Program-made: the position numbers and the translations under genes | The notes under the pieces: model-generated | The model's input: the letters and a program-made list of their open reading frames with translations, nothing else | What the model was told of the DNA's origin: nothing | The model's database searches: none | Assembly (NCBI RefSeq): GCF_004745485.1 | Contig: NZ_RHFG01000002.1 | Coordinates: forward strand, 310,001 to 374,000 | DNA from: Brevibacterium sp. S22 | GTDB taxonomy: Bacteria > Actinomycetota > Actinomycetes > Actinomycetales > Brevibacteriaceae | Length of the DNA stretch: 64,000 nt | Direction of reading: 5' to 3' | Shown here: one piece after another, positions 52,371 to 60,951 of the stretch | Layout: every line of letters starts with the position of its first letter | Position numbering within the stretch: the stretch's first letter is position 1

Positions 52371-52874
52371 TCATACCGTCATGAACAGCAGCTCGGTCAC
52401 CCATTTCGATGGATCGGGCTCCTCACTCGGGTCTGTGAGGAAGTGCTCGGCGTGGCCGGTCCACGGCATACCGTCTGCGTCAACCGGGGTGCTCAGATCT
52501 CGTCCTTCGGCCTCGGCCCACACTCGGATCTTCTCCTGGGCGGCGGGGATTCCGTCTGGTGAACCGACATGGCGGCCGACGACGTAGACCCCGGCGGGCA
52601 GGTAGCCCAACTGCAGTCCGGTGGAGGGGGTGACCGCCTCGGCGAGGGGAACGCCGACGGTGAGATCGACGGGGTCGCTCGGGTCCCCGACGAATCGATA
52701 GACGTAGAGTGGCCCGCCCGCGGGGGCGGTCTCATGCTCCGCGAGCCACTGATAGATCCGGGGGATCGTGTCGTTGGGGCCATCTGGAGCGCCGAATTCA
52801 GTGAATCGAGCGGTGAACGGGATCCCGATATAGGGGATCTCTGGGCGCTGCTGCACGGAGATGTCGAGTGTCAT
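52371..52874 (-). CDS. GyrI-like (effector-binding domain) protein
   Basis: A 167-residue stand-alone GyrI-like domain: 'QQRPEIPYIGIPFTARFTEFG', 'YVYRFVGDPSDPVDLTVGVPL' and 'LGYLPAGVYVVGRHVGSPDGI'. Such small proteins bind amphipathic ligands or hydrolyse them. The start at 52874 follows AAGGAG. No DNA-binding domain is present. It is expressed together with the MerR regulator downstream, an arrangement suggesting ligand buffering or sensing. Confidence 0.78.
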   Translation of the reverse strand: MTLDISVQQRPEIPYIGIPFTARFTEFGAPDGPNDTIPRIYQWLAEHETAPAGGPLYVYRFVGDPSDPVDLTVGVPLAEAVTPSTGLQLGYLPAGVYVVGRHVGSPDGIPAAQEKIRVWAEAEGRDLSTPVDADGMPWTGHAEHFLTDPSEEPDPSKWVTELLFMTV

Positions 52875-53004
52875 GGTGATGCTCCTTCGGGTGGTCGTCC
52901 TGTTGATCACGAGTCGCGGACCCGCTGGTTTCCACTGAAGGGCCTGCCCCTGGGGCAAGGTCAAGGAAACGGTCGAAATCGACGCCGAGAAGCTCTTGCC
53001 GACT

Positions 53005-53018
53005 AATGTGATCACATT
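53005..53018. promoter_or_regulatory. Palindrome AATGTGATCACATT
   Basis: A perfect 14-base palindrome in the 208-base gap between the divergent GyrI-like and flavoprotein genes, 65 bases upstream of the latter. Its GTGATCAC core also occurs at 40895-40902 near the GntR/YkvI genes. It looks like a GntR- or CRP-type operator. Confidence 0.5.
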
Positions 53019-53082
53019 TTAGAGTGTGGGCAGGAGCCGATGCGACGGAGCATCGGCGCGTGCGATTAAGGGGGTGTTCCCC

Positions 53083-54609
53083 ATGAAGGATGCGGTCATC
53101 GTCGGAGGCGGACTCGCGGGACTGTCCGCGGCTTGGCGGCTGCGGAACTGGGATATCACGCTGTTGGAATCGAGCCATCGAGTCGGCGGACGGATTCGTT
53201 CGGAAAACCGCGGCCGATACTTCCTCAACTGGGGCGGACATATGTTCGCCGGAGGGAAGTCATCGACGAACGAACTCATCACTGAGACCGAGACGCGCAC
53301 GAGTGAGATCCCCGGGTCCCTGTCGGCGATCTCGATGAACGGCAAGCTGCTTCTGAACGGTCCGGTCCAGTCCTATCCGTTCCGGATCCCGATGGCGATG
53401 AAGGACCGAGTCTCCATGGTCAAGGCCGGGGCCAAGGTCTCCGCCGACGTCCTCCGCTACGCCCAGGCCGTGCGCCTGCGCCCGAACGAGACCGCCGAGG
53501 CCCGCCAGCAGCGCATCTACGACTTCGAGAACGACCGGTCATTCGCCGACTACATCGGGGAACTCTCCGAAGACGCCGAGGCGATGTTCCGACCCACGAT
53601 CACCCGCTCGGCCGCCGACCCCGACGAACTCGCCGCCGGTGCCGGCATCGGCTACTTCAGCCTCGTGTGGAACATCGGCCAGGGACTCAACCGCAGCATC
53701 AGCGGAGGGCCGTCCAACCTCGTCGAATCGATCGCCGCCCCGCTGCAGGAGGACATCCGCCTCGACGCGAAGGTCCAGGAGATCGTCCACAAGAAGGACC
53801 ACGTCGTCGTCCGCTACCGGCAGGACGACATCGACCACGAGATTGAAGCGCTCACCGTCGTCCTCGCCACCCCGGCCACCGTCGCCCACCGGGTCGCGGT
53901 CGACCTGCAGGAGGACAAGCGTGAGGCACTCGGCAAGATCGTCTACGGCCCCTACGTCTCGGCGGCGTTCCTCACGAATGAGACGGAACCGCAGCCATGG
54001 GACGGCGCGTACGGCATCGCGACCCCGAAGCGCTCCTTCAACGTCGTGATGAACCAGGGCAATATCGTCCGCGGGACCGAGACCGAACGCCAGCCCGGCG
54101 GCAGCATCATGACGTTCTCACCGGCGAGCCTGGCCCGCAGGCTGCTCGACCTCGACGATGCGGACATCCTCGACACGTACATCTCCGACCTCGACGAGGT
54201 GCTGCCCGGCTTCGCCGGAATGGTCGCCGAGGCGCAGGTGCAGAGATGGCGGACGGGAGCACCGTACTGCTTCCCCCGCCGGGGGAAGCTCCAACCGGCA
54301 CTGACCTCCCTGTCCGGGCGGGTGTTCCTCGCCGGCGACTACCTCGGAACCCTGTACACAGAGACGGCGATCAGCTCCGGGCTCACCGCCGCCCAGCAGG
54401 CCGCGAACATCCTCGCCACCGCGCGGCAGACCAGGCGACACCACCCGGTCCAGCACCCCGACGAGAACGAACCGCCACGCCACGATGAGGGGACCGCCTC
54501 GGCGCGGGAGACGACGACGGGGATCACCCCGCACACCCGCCACATGAGCGCCCCAACACCATCAGCCACAGCGACAACCACAGCATCGACGAACTCGGAG
54601 GCATCATGA
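53083..54609 (+). CDS. FAD-dependent amine oxidase / protoporphyrinogen oxidase-like protein
   Basis: A 508-residue flavoprotein of the flavin-containing amine oxidase fold. It has the dinucleotide motif 'AVIVGGGLAGLSAAWRL' (residues 4-20) followed by 'ESSHRVGGRIRSE', and a second FAD segment 'RVFLAGDYLGTLYTETAISSGLTAAQQ' near 430-455. The substrate is unclear; it could be an amine, an amino acid or a porphyrinogen-like ring. The last 45 residues are a Thr/Ser/His-rich tail without homology to the fold. Its stop overlaps the DapA-family start (ATGA), so the two are coupled, suggesting that the lyase acts on the oxidation product. The start at 53083 follows TTAAGGGGGT. Confidence 0.78.
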   Translation: MKDAVIVGGGLAGLSAAWRLRNWDITLLESSHRVGGRIRSENRGRYFLNWGGHMFAGGKSSTNELITETETRTSEIPGSLSAISMNGKLLLNGPVQSYPFRIPMAMKDRVSMVKAGAKVSADVLRYAQAVRLRPNETAEARQQRIYDFENDRSFADYIGELSEDAEAMFRPTITRSAADPDELAAGAGIGYFSLVWNIGQGLNRSISGGPSNLVESIAAPLQEDIRLDAKVQEIVHKKDHVVVRYRQDDIDHEIEALTVVLATPATVAHRVAVDLQEDKREALGKIVYGPYVSAAFLTNETEPQPWDGAYGIATPKRSFNVVMNQGNIVRGTETERQPGGSIMTFSPASLARRLLDLDDADILDTYISDLDEVLPGFAGMVAEAQVQRWRTGAPYCFPRRGKLQPALTSLSGRVFLAGDYLGTLYTETAISSGLTAAQQAANILATARQTRRHHPVQHPDENEPPRHDEGTASARETTTGITPHTRHMSAPTPSATATTTASTNSEAS

Positions 54610-55541
54610 CCACTCAACTGCGCGGCGTCCTCACCGCCCTGACCACCCCCTTCGACGCCGAGGAGAACATCAACTTCGACGTTCTCAGCCGCATCGTCGA
54701 CCGTTCGATCAACGGCGGAGTCGACGGACTCGTCGTCGGCGGATCGACCGCCGAATTCGCCACGATGACCGCCGAGGAGCGGGAGACGATGGTCGAATTC
54801 GTCATCGACCGTGCCGCCGGCCGCGTCCCCGTCGTCGCACAGACCGGGGCGACGACCACCCGCGAGGCCATCCGCCAGTCGAAGGCCGCGCAGGCCGCCG
54901 GTGCCGACGTGCTCATGATCGTCACCCCCTACTACGAGCCGCTCACCCTGGCCGAGACCCTCGACTACATCCGCACGGTCGCCGCTGCCGTCGACATCGA
55001 CGTCATGCTCTACAACATCCCCGGAGCCACCGGGGTCAACCTCGACCCGGACACAGTCCTCACCCTCGCCGAGGAGATCCCCAACGTCCGGTACATCAAG
55101 GATTCCAGCGCGGACTGGGAACAGGGACTCAAGCTCATCCACCACCACAGCGACGTCATCGGCACCTTCATCGGCTGGGATTCCTACATCTACTCCGGCC
55201 TCGTCGAAGGTGCCGCCGGAATGGTCGCCGGTGCCGCGAACGTCGTTCCGGCCGAGATCGTGTCCGTCTCTGCGAAGATCGTGGCCGGCGACCTGGCCGG
55301 GGCACTCCAGGAGTGGAAGAGGCTCTACCCGGTCATCGACGCGATGATCTCCGAACCCTTCATCCAAGCGGTCAAGACCGGACTCGAACTCCAGGGCGAA
55401 CCCGTCGGGTCACCTCGGCGTCCGATGGCCGACACCGACCCCGATGCCAGGGACCGGATCAAGAGCGCGCTTGCCGGGCTGAGGCTCAGCGCCTCGTCTT
55501 CTCGACGAGACGCGCGTGCACTTCGGCCGGGAGTTCGATGA
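54606..55541 (+). CDS. DapA-family (dihydrodipicolinate synthase-like) lyase
   Basis: A 311-residue TIM-barrel class I aldolase/lyase. The Schiff-base lysine lies in 'VRYIKDSSADWEQ', the proton-relay Tyr in 'VMLYNIPGATGV', and the substrate-binding 'GGSTAEFATMTAEER' near the N-terminus. Relatives cleave or form 2-oxoacid adducts (N-acetylneuraminate lyase, Pyr4H2C deaminase of hydroxyproline breakdown, and others). The 'GSTAEF' in place of 'GTTGE' suggests a catabolic member, not lysine synthesis. The gene overlaps the flavoprotein upstream by 4 bases and overlaps the convergent Ldh-type gene by 56 bases at the 3' end. The C-terminal tail encoded there ('SSSRRDARALRPGVR') is probably non-essential. 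Confidence 0.85.
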   Translation: MTTQLRGVLTALTTPFDAEENINFDVLSRIVDRSINGGVDGLVVGGSTAEFATMTAEERETMVEFVIDRAAGRVPVVAQTGATTTREAIRQSKAAQAAGADVLMIVTPYYEPLTLAETLDYIRTVAAAVDIDVMLYNIPGATGVNLDPDTVLTLAEEIPNVRYIKDSSADWEQGLKLIHHHSDVIGTFIGWDSYIYSGLVEGAAGMVAGAANVVPAEIVSVSAKIVAGDLAGALQEWKRLYPVIDAMISEPFIQAVKTGLELQGEPVGSPRRPMADTDPDARDRIKSALAGLRLSASSSRRDARALRPGVR

Positions 55542-56496
55542 CCTCGAGGTTGCGCTTCCGGCCGAAGTCGATGCCGAAGTCGCGGTTCAGCCGGTCGAGG
55601 TGCGATGCGATGCGATCGGTGTAGCCCGGGTCGAAGGCGTCAGCGGCGATCGCGATGACGAAAAGTCCAGTGCCCGGACTGTCCTCGCCGCTGTCGAAAG
55701 CAGGCGCATCGACGGAGAAACGACCTCCGCCGTGGACGGAGAGCAGTTCGACCATGAGCGCGATATTGCTGCCCTTGACCCCACCGAACGGCAGCAGGGA
55801 ACCGGCGAGGGCAGCCTCTGCATCGATCGTGGCCGACCCGTTCGGGTCCTGCGCCCACCCCTCGGGGATCGGTTCTCCTCGGTCCGCGGCATGACGGATC
55901 TTCACCCATGCGGTCTCACTGCTCGCCTGATCGAACATGCGTGGACCGTCGGGGTGCGGGACGGCGAAGGAGTAGGGGTTTGTCCCGGTGGCTGCGCGCG
56001 TCGATCCGAACAGCGACATCAGTGCCGGCGAATCGGCTCCCGCGATCGCCAGCAGGCCATGGTCTGCGAGTCGGCTCGTATAGTAGCCGAGCTCCCCGGC
56101 GGTGAAGGCATTGGCGATGTTGAGGATGGAGATGCCGAACTTCGCCGAGGACGCGGCGAAGGCCTCGACCACCTCGTCGAAGGCGAGCTGCGCGATGCCT
56201 CGATCGGCATCGACATGATGAGCGGCAGGCAGGGGATTCGATACCGTCGGACTCGCCTGCCCGTTGATTCGACCGGCTTCGAGCCCGTCGAGGTAGTCGA
56301 AGAGATGCGCAGTGCCGACGGCGGTCTTGCCCCGTCGCTCGGCTGCCACTGTCGCCTCCGCCAAGGACTGCGTCAGTGCGGGTGACCCGCCGGCCGCGGC
56401 GATTGCTGGGATGCACAGGTCCCGCAGCTCGGTGACTGTCAGGGACACGATCGGGGAGGCGGAAGTCTCTGGCATGCCCTTCACGCTACCCGACAC
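55486..56496 (-). CDS. Ldh/YlbC-family NAD(P)-dependent oxidoreductase
   Basis: A 336-residue enzyme of the malate/L-lactate dehydrogenase type 2 fold, unrelated to classical lactate dehydrogenases. Seen: 'GISILNIANAFTAGELGYYT', 'IAGADSPALMSLFGSTRAATGTNPYSFAVPH', 'FDQASSETAWVKIRHAADRGEPIPEGWAQD' and 'LPFGGVKGSNIALMVELLS'. Members reduce 2-oxoacids, Delta1-piperideine-2-carboxylate or Delta1-pyrroline-2-carboxylate. With a DapA-family lyase next door, an imino-acid or hydroxyproline-like route is possible but unproven. The start may be the GTG at 56496 or the ATG at 56475; neither has an ideal ribosome site. It converges on the lyase with a 56-base overlap and follows the IclR gene closely. 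Confidence 0.8.
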   Translation of the reverse strand: MSGSVKGMPETSASPIVSLTVTELRDLCIPAIAAAGGSPALTQSLAEATVAAERRGKTAVGTAHLFDYLDGLEAGRINGQASPTVSNPLPAAHHVDADRGIAQLAFDEVVEAFAASSAKFGISILNIANAFTAGELGYYTSRLADHGLLAIAGADSPALMSLFGSTRAATGTNPYSFAVPHPDGPRMFDQASSETAWVKIRHAADRGEPIPEGWAQDPNGSATIDAEAALAGSLLPFGGVKGSNIALMVELLSVHGGGRFSVDAPAFDSGEDSPGTGLFVIAIAADAFDPGYTDRIASHLDRLNRDFGIDFGRKRNLEVIELPAEVHARLVEKTRR

Positions 56497-56511
56497 CGCC
56501 CGTGGCTCACC

Positions 56512-57435
56512 TCAGAGGTCACCGGCGTCCGGGGCCGGATCGGAATGGGAGCTCAGCGCCTCGGCGATGGCCTTCGCCTCCCGGCGCAGCAGAGCGACGA
56601 GACGTTCGACCCGTGAACCGGTGATGCGGTCGGCGATCGACGCGATCGACAGTGCCGCACGCGGGCGGGAGCCGCGGATGCGCAGCGGCACCGCCACCGC
56701 CCACGACCCCTTCGCGAAGAGCCCCGGGTTGTGGACGAAGCCGTCGATTCGGGCCTGATCGATGATGTCGCGCAGGTGAGGAACGGAGACCTTCGGATAC
56801 CTCTCGGCGAGGATCTCGGCGTTGGCCTCGAACTGGGCGTCCACCTCGGCGGGGGAGAGCTCGGAGAGGATCGCCAACGATCCCGCACCGATGCCCAGCG
56901 GGTGTCGGTCGCCCACGGACAGGGCGTTGTTGAAGATCTCGCCGAAGCCCTCCTCGCGGCGGGCGCAGATCGAATAGCTGCCGGTGCGCAGGGTGAGGAA
57001 CACGGTGTCCTGACTGAGCTCGGCCAGACGCAGCAGACTCGACTCGGATTCTGTGACCAGCGGATCCACTGATTTCTGTGCGAGTTGGCCGAGGATCTGC
57101 GATTGCACGCCGAGGCGGTATCCGCCCTCTTCGAGGCGCTCGACATAGCCCATGGTGATCAGCGCTTGGAGCATGCGGTGGACGCTGGCCTTCGGGCGGC
57201 CGCTGATCGAGGCGAGCTCTGACAGGCTCGCCCCCTCGCGACGTTCTCCGGCGATGAGACCGACGAGGTTGAGCAGCGTCAGCGCGCGTTGGATGCTCTG
57301 TGCGCCCGTGCCCGGTTCGAGGCTGTCGACGGCATGGGCGACATTGAACGAAGCCGACCGGCGCAGAAGCCGACCGCGCATCTTGATGCGATACTCCTCG
57401 CGGAGGTCCTCATTCGAATCGGCGCCGTTGTGCAT
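56512..57435 (-). CDS. IclR-family regulator
   Basis: A 307-residue regulator: an unusual 45-residue N-terminal extension, a winged helix ('GAQSIQRALTLLNLVGLIAGERREGASLSELASISGRPKASVHRMLQALITMGYVERL') and a full effector domain ('RHPLGIGAGSLAILSELSP', 'GFVHNPGLFAKGSWAVAVPLRI'). The start at 57435 has GGAGG only 1 base away, so an internal start at Met19 is possible. It is divergent from the GMC-ALDH operon and directly upstream of the Ldh-type gene (16-37 bases), so it may control either. Confidence 0.85.
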   Translation of the reverse strand: MHNGADSNEDLREEYRIKMRGRLLRRSASFNVAHAVDSLEPGTGAQSIQRALTLLNLVGLIAGERREGASLSELASISGRPKASVHRMLQALITMGYVERLEEGGYRLGVQSQILGQLAQKSVDPLVTESESSLLRLAELSQDTVFLTLRTGSYSICARREEGFGEIFNNALSVGDRHPLGIGAGSLAILSELSPAEVDAQFEANAEILAERYPKVSVPHLRDIIDQARIDGFVHNPGLFAKGSWAVAVPLRIRGSRPRAALSIASIADRITGSRVERLVALLRREAKAIAEALSSHSDPAPDAGDL

Positions 57436-57556
57436 GCCTCCATTATGGCCCGTGCATGTCCGGGAGCCGACCGCAGACTCAGGGGAACCGGCTGTCGGTG
57501 GGCCGCCTAGGCGAGCTGACCTGGAGCGATCCCCCTCCCCGGGGATCGGGGACCAT

Positions 57557-57573
57557 TTGTGGTTCGGTCACAA
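57557..57573. promoter_or_regulatory. Motif TTGTGGTTCGGTCACAA upstream of the GMC operon
   Basis: It contains the inverted repeat TTGTG/CACAA with a 7-base spacer, 100 bases before the GMC start. With the 7 bases that follow, it matches the site at 62213 in 20 of 24 positions. It is a probable regulator site shared with the PucR/ligase region. Confidence 0.6.
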
Positions 57574-57673
57574 TCGACGGCCGTGAAGTCTGGGTCGACT
57601 GACGAAGCATCCTTGCTGTGTTCTGCACCACACTCGAATTGCACAGAAGCAATGACGCAACAGTGAGGACATC

Positions 57674-59284
57674 ATGTACGACTACATCGTTGTAGGAGCA
57701 GGATCAGCCGGATGTGTGCTGGCCGCACGACTGAGCGAAGACCCGGACGTCAAGGTCGCGCTCATCGAAGCCGGAGCCGCCGACACCGCCGACGAGATCC
57801 ACATCCCAGCCGCATTCAGCACCCTGTTCAAGAGCCAGTGGGACTGGGATCTCGACACCGAACCGGAACTCGAACTCCACCGCCGCCGCGCCTACCTTCC
57901 CCGCGGCAAGATGCTCGGCGGGTCGAGTTCGATGAACGCGATGATCTACATGCGCGGCAACCAGGCCGACTACGACCAGTGGGCCGCCGACGGTGCCGAA
58001 GGCTGGTCCTATGACGAGGTGCTTCCGTACTTCCGCAAGGCCGAGTCCAATGAACGCGGTGCTGATGACTTCCACGGAGCCGACGGCCCGCTGACCGTGT
58101 CCGAGAGCCGGTCGATGAATCCGCTGTGCGACGCCTGGGTCGACGGTGCCGTCGAAGCCGGCTACCCGCACAACGAGGACTTCAACGCCGGCGAGCAGCT
58201 CGGCGTCGGCCGGTTCCAGACGACTCAGCGAGGCGGCATGCGCTGTTCCACCGCCGTCGCCTACCTGCACCCGGTGGCGGACCGGAAGAACCTCACCGTC
58301 ATCACCGACGCCCACGCCCGGAAGGTCGTCTTCGAGGGACAGCGCGCCGTCGGCGTCGAGATCGAACGCTACGGCGAGATCGAGGAGATCCGCGCCGAAC
58401 GCGAGGTCGTCCTCTCGGCCGGTGCCTATGGGTCGGCCCACCTGCTCCTGCTCTCCGGAGTCGGACCGGCCGCCCAGCTCGACGCCTTCGGCATCGAGGA
58501 GGTCGCGGACCTGCCGGTCGGCGAACGGATGCAGGACCACTATATGGTCATGCTCAACTACACGACCGAACTCGAAACGCTCAAGACCGCCGTCTCTCCG
58601 GCCAACGCCGAACTCCTGCAGACCGAAGGCCGCGGCCCCCTGACCTCGAACATCGGCGAGGCCGGCGGCTTCTTCGAAACCCGTGACGGGCTGAATGGCC
58701 CCGATGTGCAGTTCCACTCCACCCCCTGCCTCTTCGCCGAGGAGGGACTGGGCGCCCAGACGGTCCAGGGCCTGGCAGCCGGACCCTGCGTGCTCAAACC
58801 CACGAGCACCGGAACGCTCACCCTGCGCTCGCCCGACCCACACGTCGCCCCGCGGATCCTCCACAACTACCTCGGATCCGATGAGGACAAGCAGAGCATC
58901 CTCGCCGGTCTGCGCATCGCGCTGAGCATCGCCTCCCAGCCGGCGATGCAGAAGGTCATCTCCGGCGACCACATCGTGCCGGACGGAACGAGCGACCAGG
59001 AGCTGCTCGAATTCGCCCGCCAGGTCGGCCAGACGCTCTACCACCCGACCTCGACCTGCTCGATCGGCCACGTCGTCGACCCTGAGCTCAAAGTCATCGG
59101 CGTCGAAGGTCTGCGCGTCGCCGACGCCTCGGTGATGCCGACCGTCGTGCGCGGCAACACGAACGCCCCGACGATCATGATCGCCGAGAAGGCCGCCGAC
59201 CTCATCGGGTCCGACGGCACCACCACAACCACCGTCGCCGAGGCGACCACCCCCACCACGCAGAAAGAGGAGGTTCCGGCATGA
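57674..59284 (+). CDS. GMC-family alcohol/choline dehydrogenase-like flavoprotein
   Basis: A 536-residue FAD enzyme of the glucose-methanol-choline family. The N-terminal dinucleotide motif 'DYIVVGAGSAGCVLAARLSE' is followed by 'GKMLGGSSSMNAMIYMRGN', 'VLSAGAYGSAHLLLLSGVG', the catalytic His457 in 'TLYHPTSTCSIG' and the Asn pair in 'RGNTNAPTIMIAEKAADLI'. It oxidises an alcohol to an aldehyde. Choline is possible, given the sarcosine pathway nearby. However, grouping with an aldehyde dehydrogenase, a PucR regulator and an acyl-CoA ligase fits aliphatic or polyether alcohols equally well. The stop overlaps the ALDH start (ATGA). A Thr-rich tail ends the protein. Confidence 0.87.
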   Translation: MYDYIVVGAGSAGCVLAARLSEDPDVKVALIEAGAADTADEIHIPAAFSTLFKSQWDWDLDTEPELELHRRRAYLPRGKMLGGSSSMNAMIYMRGNQADYDQWAADGAEGWSYDEVLPYFRKAESNERGADDFHGADGPLTVSESRSMNPLCDAWVDGAVEAGYPHNEDFNAGEQLGVGRFQTTQRGGMRCSTAVAYLHPVADRKNLTVITDAHARKVVFEGQRAVGVEIERYGEIEEIRAEREVVLSAGAYGSAHLLLLSGVGPAAQLDAFGIEEVADLPVGERMQDHYMVMLNYTTELETLKTAVSPANAELLQTEGRGPLTSNIGEAGGFFETRDGLNGPDVQFHSTPCLFAEEGLGAQTVQGLAAGPCVLKPTSTGTLTLRSPDPHVAPRILHNYLGSDEDKQSILAGLRIALSIASQPAMQKVISGDHIVPDGTSDQELLEFARQVGQTLYHPTSTCSIGHVVDPELKVIGVEGLRVADASVMPTVVRGNTNAPTIMIAEKAADLIGSDGTTTTTVAEATTPTTQKEEVPA

Positions 59285-60807
59285 CCGAGATCCCCAGCTA
59301 CCGCATGTACATCGACGGCCAGTGGGTCGACACCCCTGAAACCCATGCGATCACCTCGCCGGCCACAGGCCAGACCGCCGCCCGAGTCGCCTTCGGCGGA
59401 GTCGAGCACGCCGATGCCGCAGTCGCCGCTGCCGCCGCCGCTCATAAAGAGGGCACCTGGTGGAACATGACGCCTGATCAGCGCGCAGACATCCTTGATC
59501 GGATCGCCGCGAGCATGGAGGCCAAGGCCGACCGACTGGCAGCCCTGGCGACCGCCGAGAACGGAGTCACCGTGCGTACCGCCGGCGCCTTCCACATCGG
59601 ACTCGGCACCGCGAACCTGCGAGTCTTCGCAGGCATGGCCCGCGGCTTCACCCCCGAACAGGACAATCCGCTGGCCCCCGAGTCACCGGATTCGCGGGCG
59701 ACCATCCGCCGCGAACCCATCGGCGTCTGCGCAGGAATCGTACCCTTCAACTTCCCCCTCGTCCTCGCGGGATGGAAGCTCGGACCGGCACTGGCAGCGG
59801 GCAACACCTTCGTCCTCAAAGCCGACGAGAACACCCCGCTGACCCTGCTCGAACTCGCCCGCTCGGCCGAAGAGGCAGGCCTGCCGCCCGGCGTCCTCAA
59901 CGTCATCACCGGTCCCGGTGAGACCGTCGGCGCCCGCCTCGCCGAACACCCGGACGTGCGCAAGATCGGCTTCACCGGATCCACCGAAGTCGGCAAGTCC
60001 GTGCAGCGCGCAGCCGCCGACAACCTCAAGAAGGTGACCCTCGAACTCGGCGGCAAGGGACCGAACATCATTCTCGACGATGCGGACCTCGACGCCGCGA
60101 TCGACGGCTCGATCTTCGCGTTCCTCATGTACTCCGGCCAGGTGTGCGAATCCGGCACCCGACTGCTCGTACCCAATTCCCGCAAGGACGAGATCGTCGA
60201 CCGCCTCATCACCCGTCTGAAGGACGTGCGGATCGGCGATCCCACTGACCCCGCCTCGGACATGGGCCCGGTCGCCTCGGCCGACCAGAAGGCCAGGGTC
60301 GAGCGCTACCTCCAGATCGCCGCCGAGGAGGGAGCGACCCTGGCCTACCGCGGAACCCTTCCCGAGGGGCAGATGTTCGAGAACGGTGCGTGGGTGCCGC
60401 CGATCGTGTTCACCGATGTCACCAACGACATGCGCATCGCCCGCGAAGAGGTGTTCGGACCCGTGCTCGTCGTCATCGGCTACAACGATGTGGCCGAGGC
60501 GGTCGAGATCGCCAACGACAGCGATTACGGACTCTCCGCCGGAGTCTGGGGCTCCTCCGAGCGTGCCCGCGTCGTCGCCGCCGAACTCGAAGCCGGCACG
60601 GTGTGGGTCAACGACTGGCACGCGGGCTTCCCGTTCAACCCGTTCGGCGGCTACAAGCAGTCCGGCATCGGCCGGGAGCTCGGTCCCGACGCCCTGGCCG
60701 AATACACGCAGGTCAAGTCCGTCCACGAAAGCCTCGACAACGACTGGGCCAAACACGGCTACGCTCTCGTGCTGCCGGCTCCCGCACAGGTCCCGGCCGG
60801 CGTCTGA
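59281..60807 (+). CDS. Aldehyde dehydrogenase
   Basis: A 508-residue NAD-dependent aldehyde dehydrogenase. Catalytic residues: Asn157 in 'IVPFNFPLVLAGWK', Lys180, Glu255 in 'TLELGGKGPNIIL' and Cys289 in 'YSGQVCESGTR'; the C-terminal 'NPFGGYKQSGIGRELGPDAL' is intact. The length and 'SGQVCESGTR' are typical of broad-range aliphatic/betaine-aldehyde enzymes. It is coupled to the GMC oxidoreductase, so it should oxidise the aldehyde that enzyme produces to the acid. The operon ends at the strong hairpin at 60835. Confidence 0.9.
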   Translation: MTEIPSYRMYIDGQWVDTPETHAITSPATGQTAARVAFGGVEHADAAVAAAAAAHKEGTWWNMTPDQRADILDRIAASMEAKADRLAALATAENGVTVRTAGAFHIGLGTANLRVFAGMARGFTPEQDNPLAPESPDSRATIRREPIGVCAGIVPFNFPLVLAGWKLGPALAAGNTFVLKADENTPLTLLELARSAEEAGLPPGVLNVITGPGETVGARLAEHPDVRKIGFTGSTEVGKSVQRAAADNLKKVTLELGGKGPNIILDDADLDAAIDGSIFAFLMYSGQVCESGTRLLVPNSRKDEIVDRLITRLKDVRIGDPTDPASDMGPVASADQKARVERYLQIAAEEGATLAYRGTLPEGQMFENGAWVPPIVFTDVTNDMRIAREEVFGPVLVVIGYNDVAEAVEIANDSDYGLSAGVWGSSERARVVAAELEAGTVWVNDWHAGFPFNPFGGYKQSGIGRELGPDALAEYTQVKSVHESLDNDWAKHGYALVLPAPAQVPAGV

Positions 60808-60834
60808 GGTCAGTGACCGGCCTGAGCCGGACCG

Positions 60835-60892
60835 AACCCCGCGCCGAGGTGGTCCTCCCGAAATCTGGGAGGTGCCGCCTCGGCGCGGGGTT
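60835..60892. terminator. Strong nested hairpin between convergent ALDH and PucR genes
   Basis: AACCCCGCGCCGAGG (60835-60849) pairs perfectly with CCTCGGCGCGGGGTT (60878-60892). Inside, CCTCCC (60854-60859) pairs with GGGAGG (60867-60872). TTTCGCTGTT follows on the + strand. A bidirectional terminator is the natural reading. The CCTCGGCGCGGGG arm recurs alone at 60934-60946. Confidence 0.8.
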
Positions 60893-60951
60893 TCGCTGTT
60901 CGGGTGTGAGCGCCCGGGATCAGGGCGGGATCACCTCGGCGCGGGGATTCC

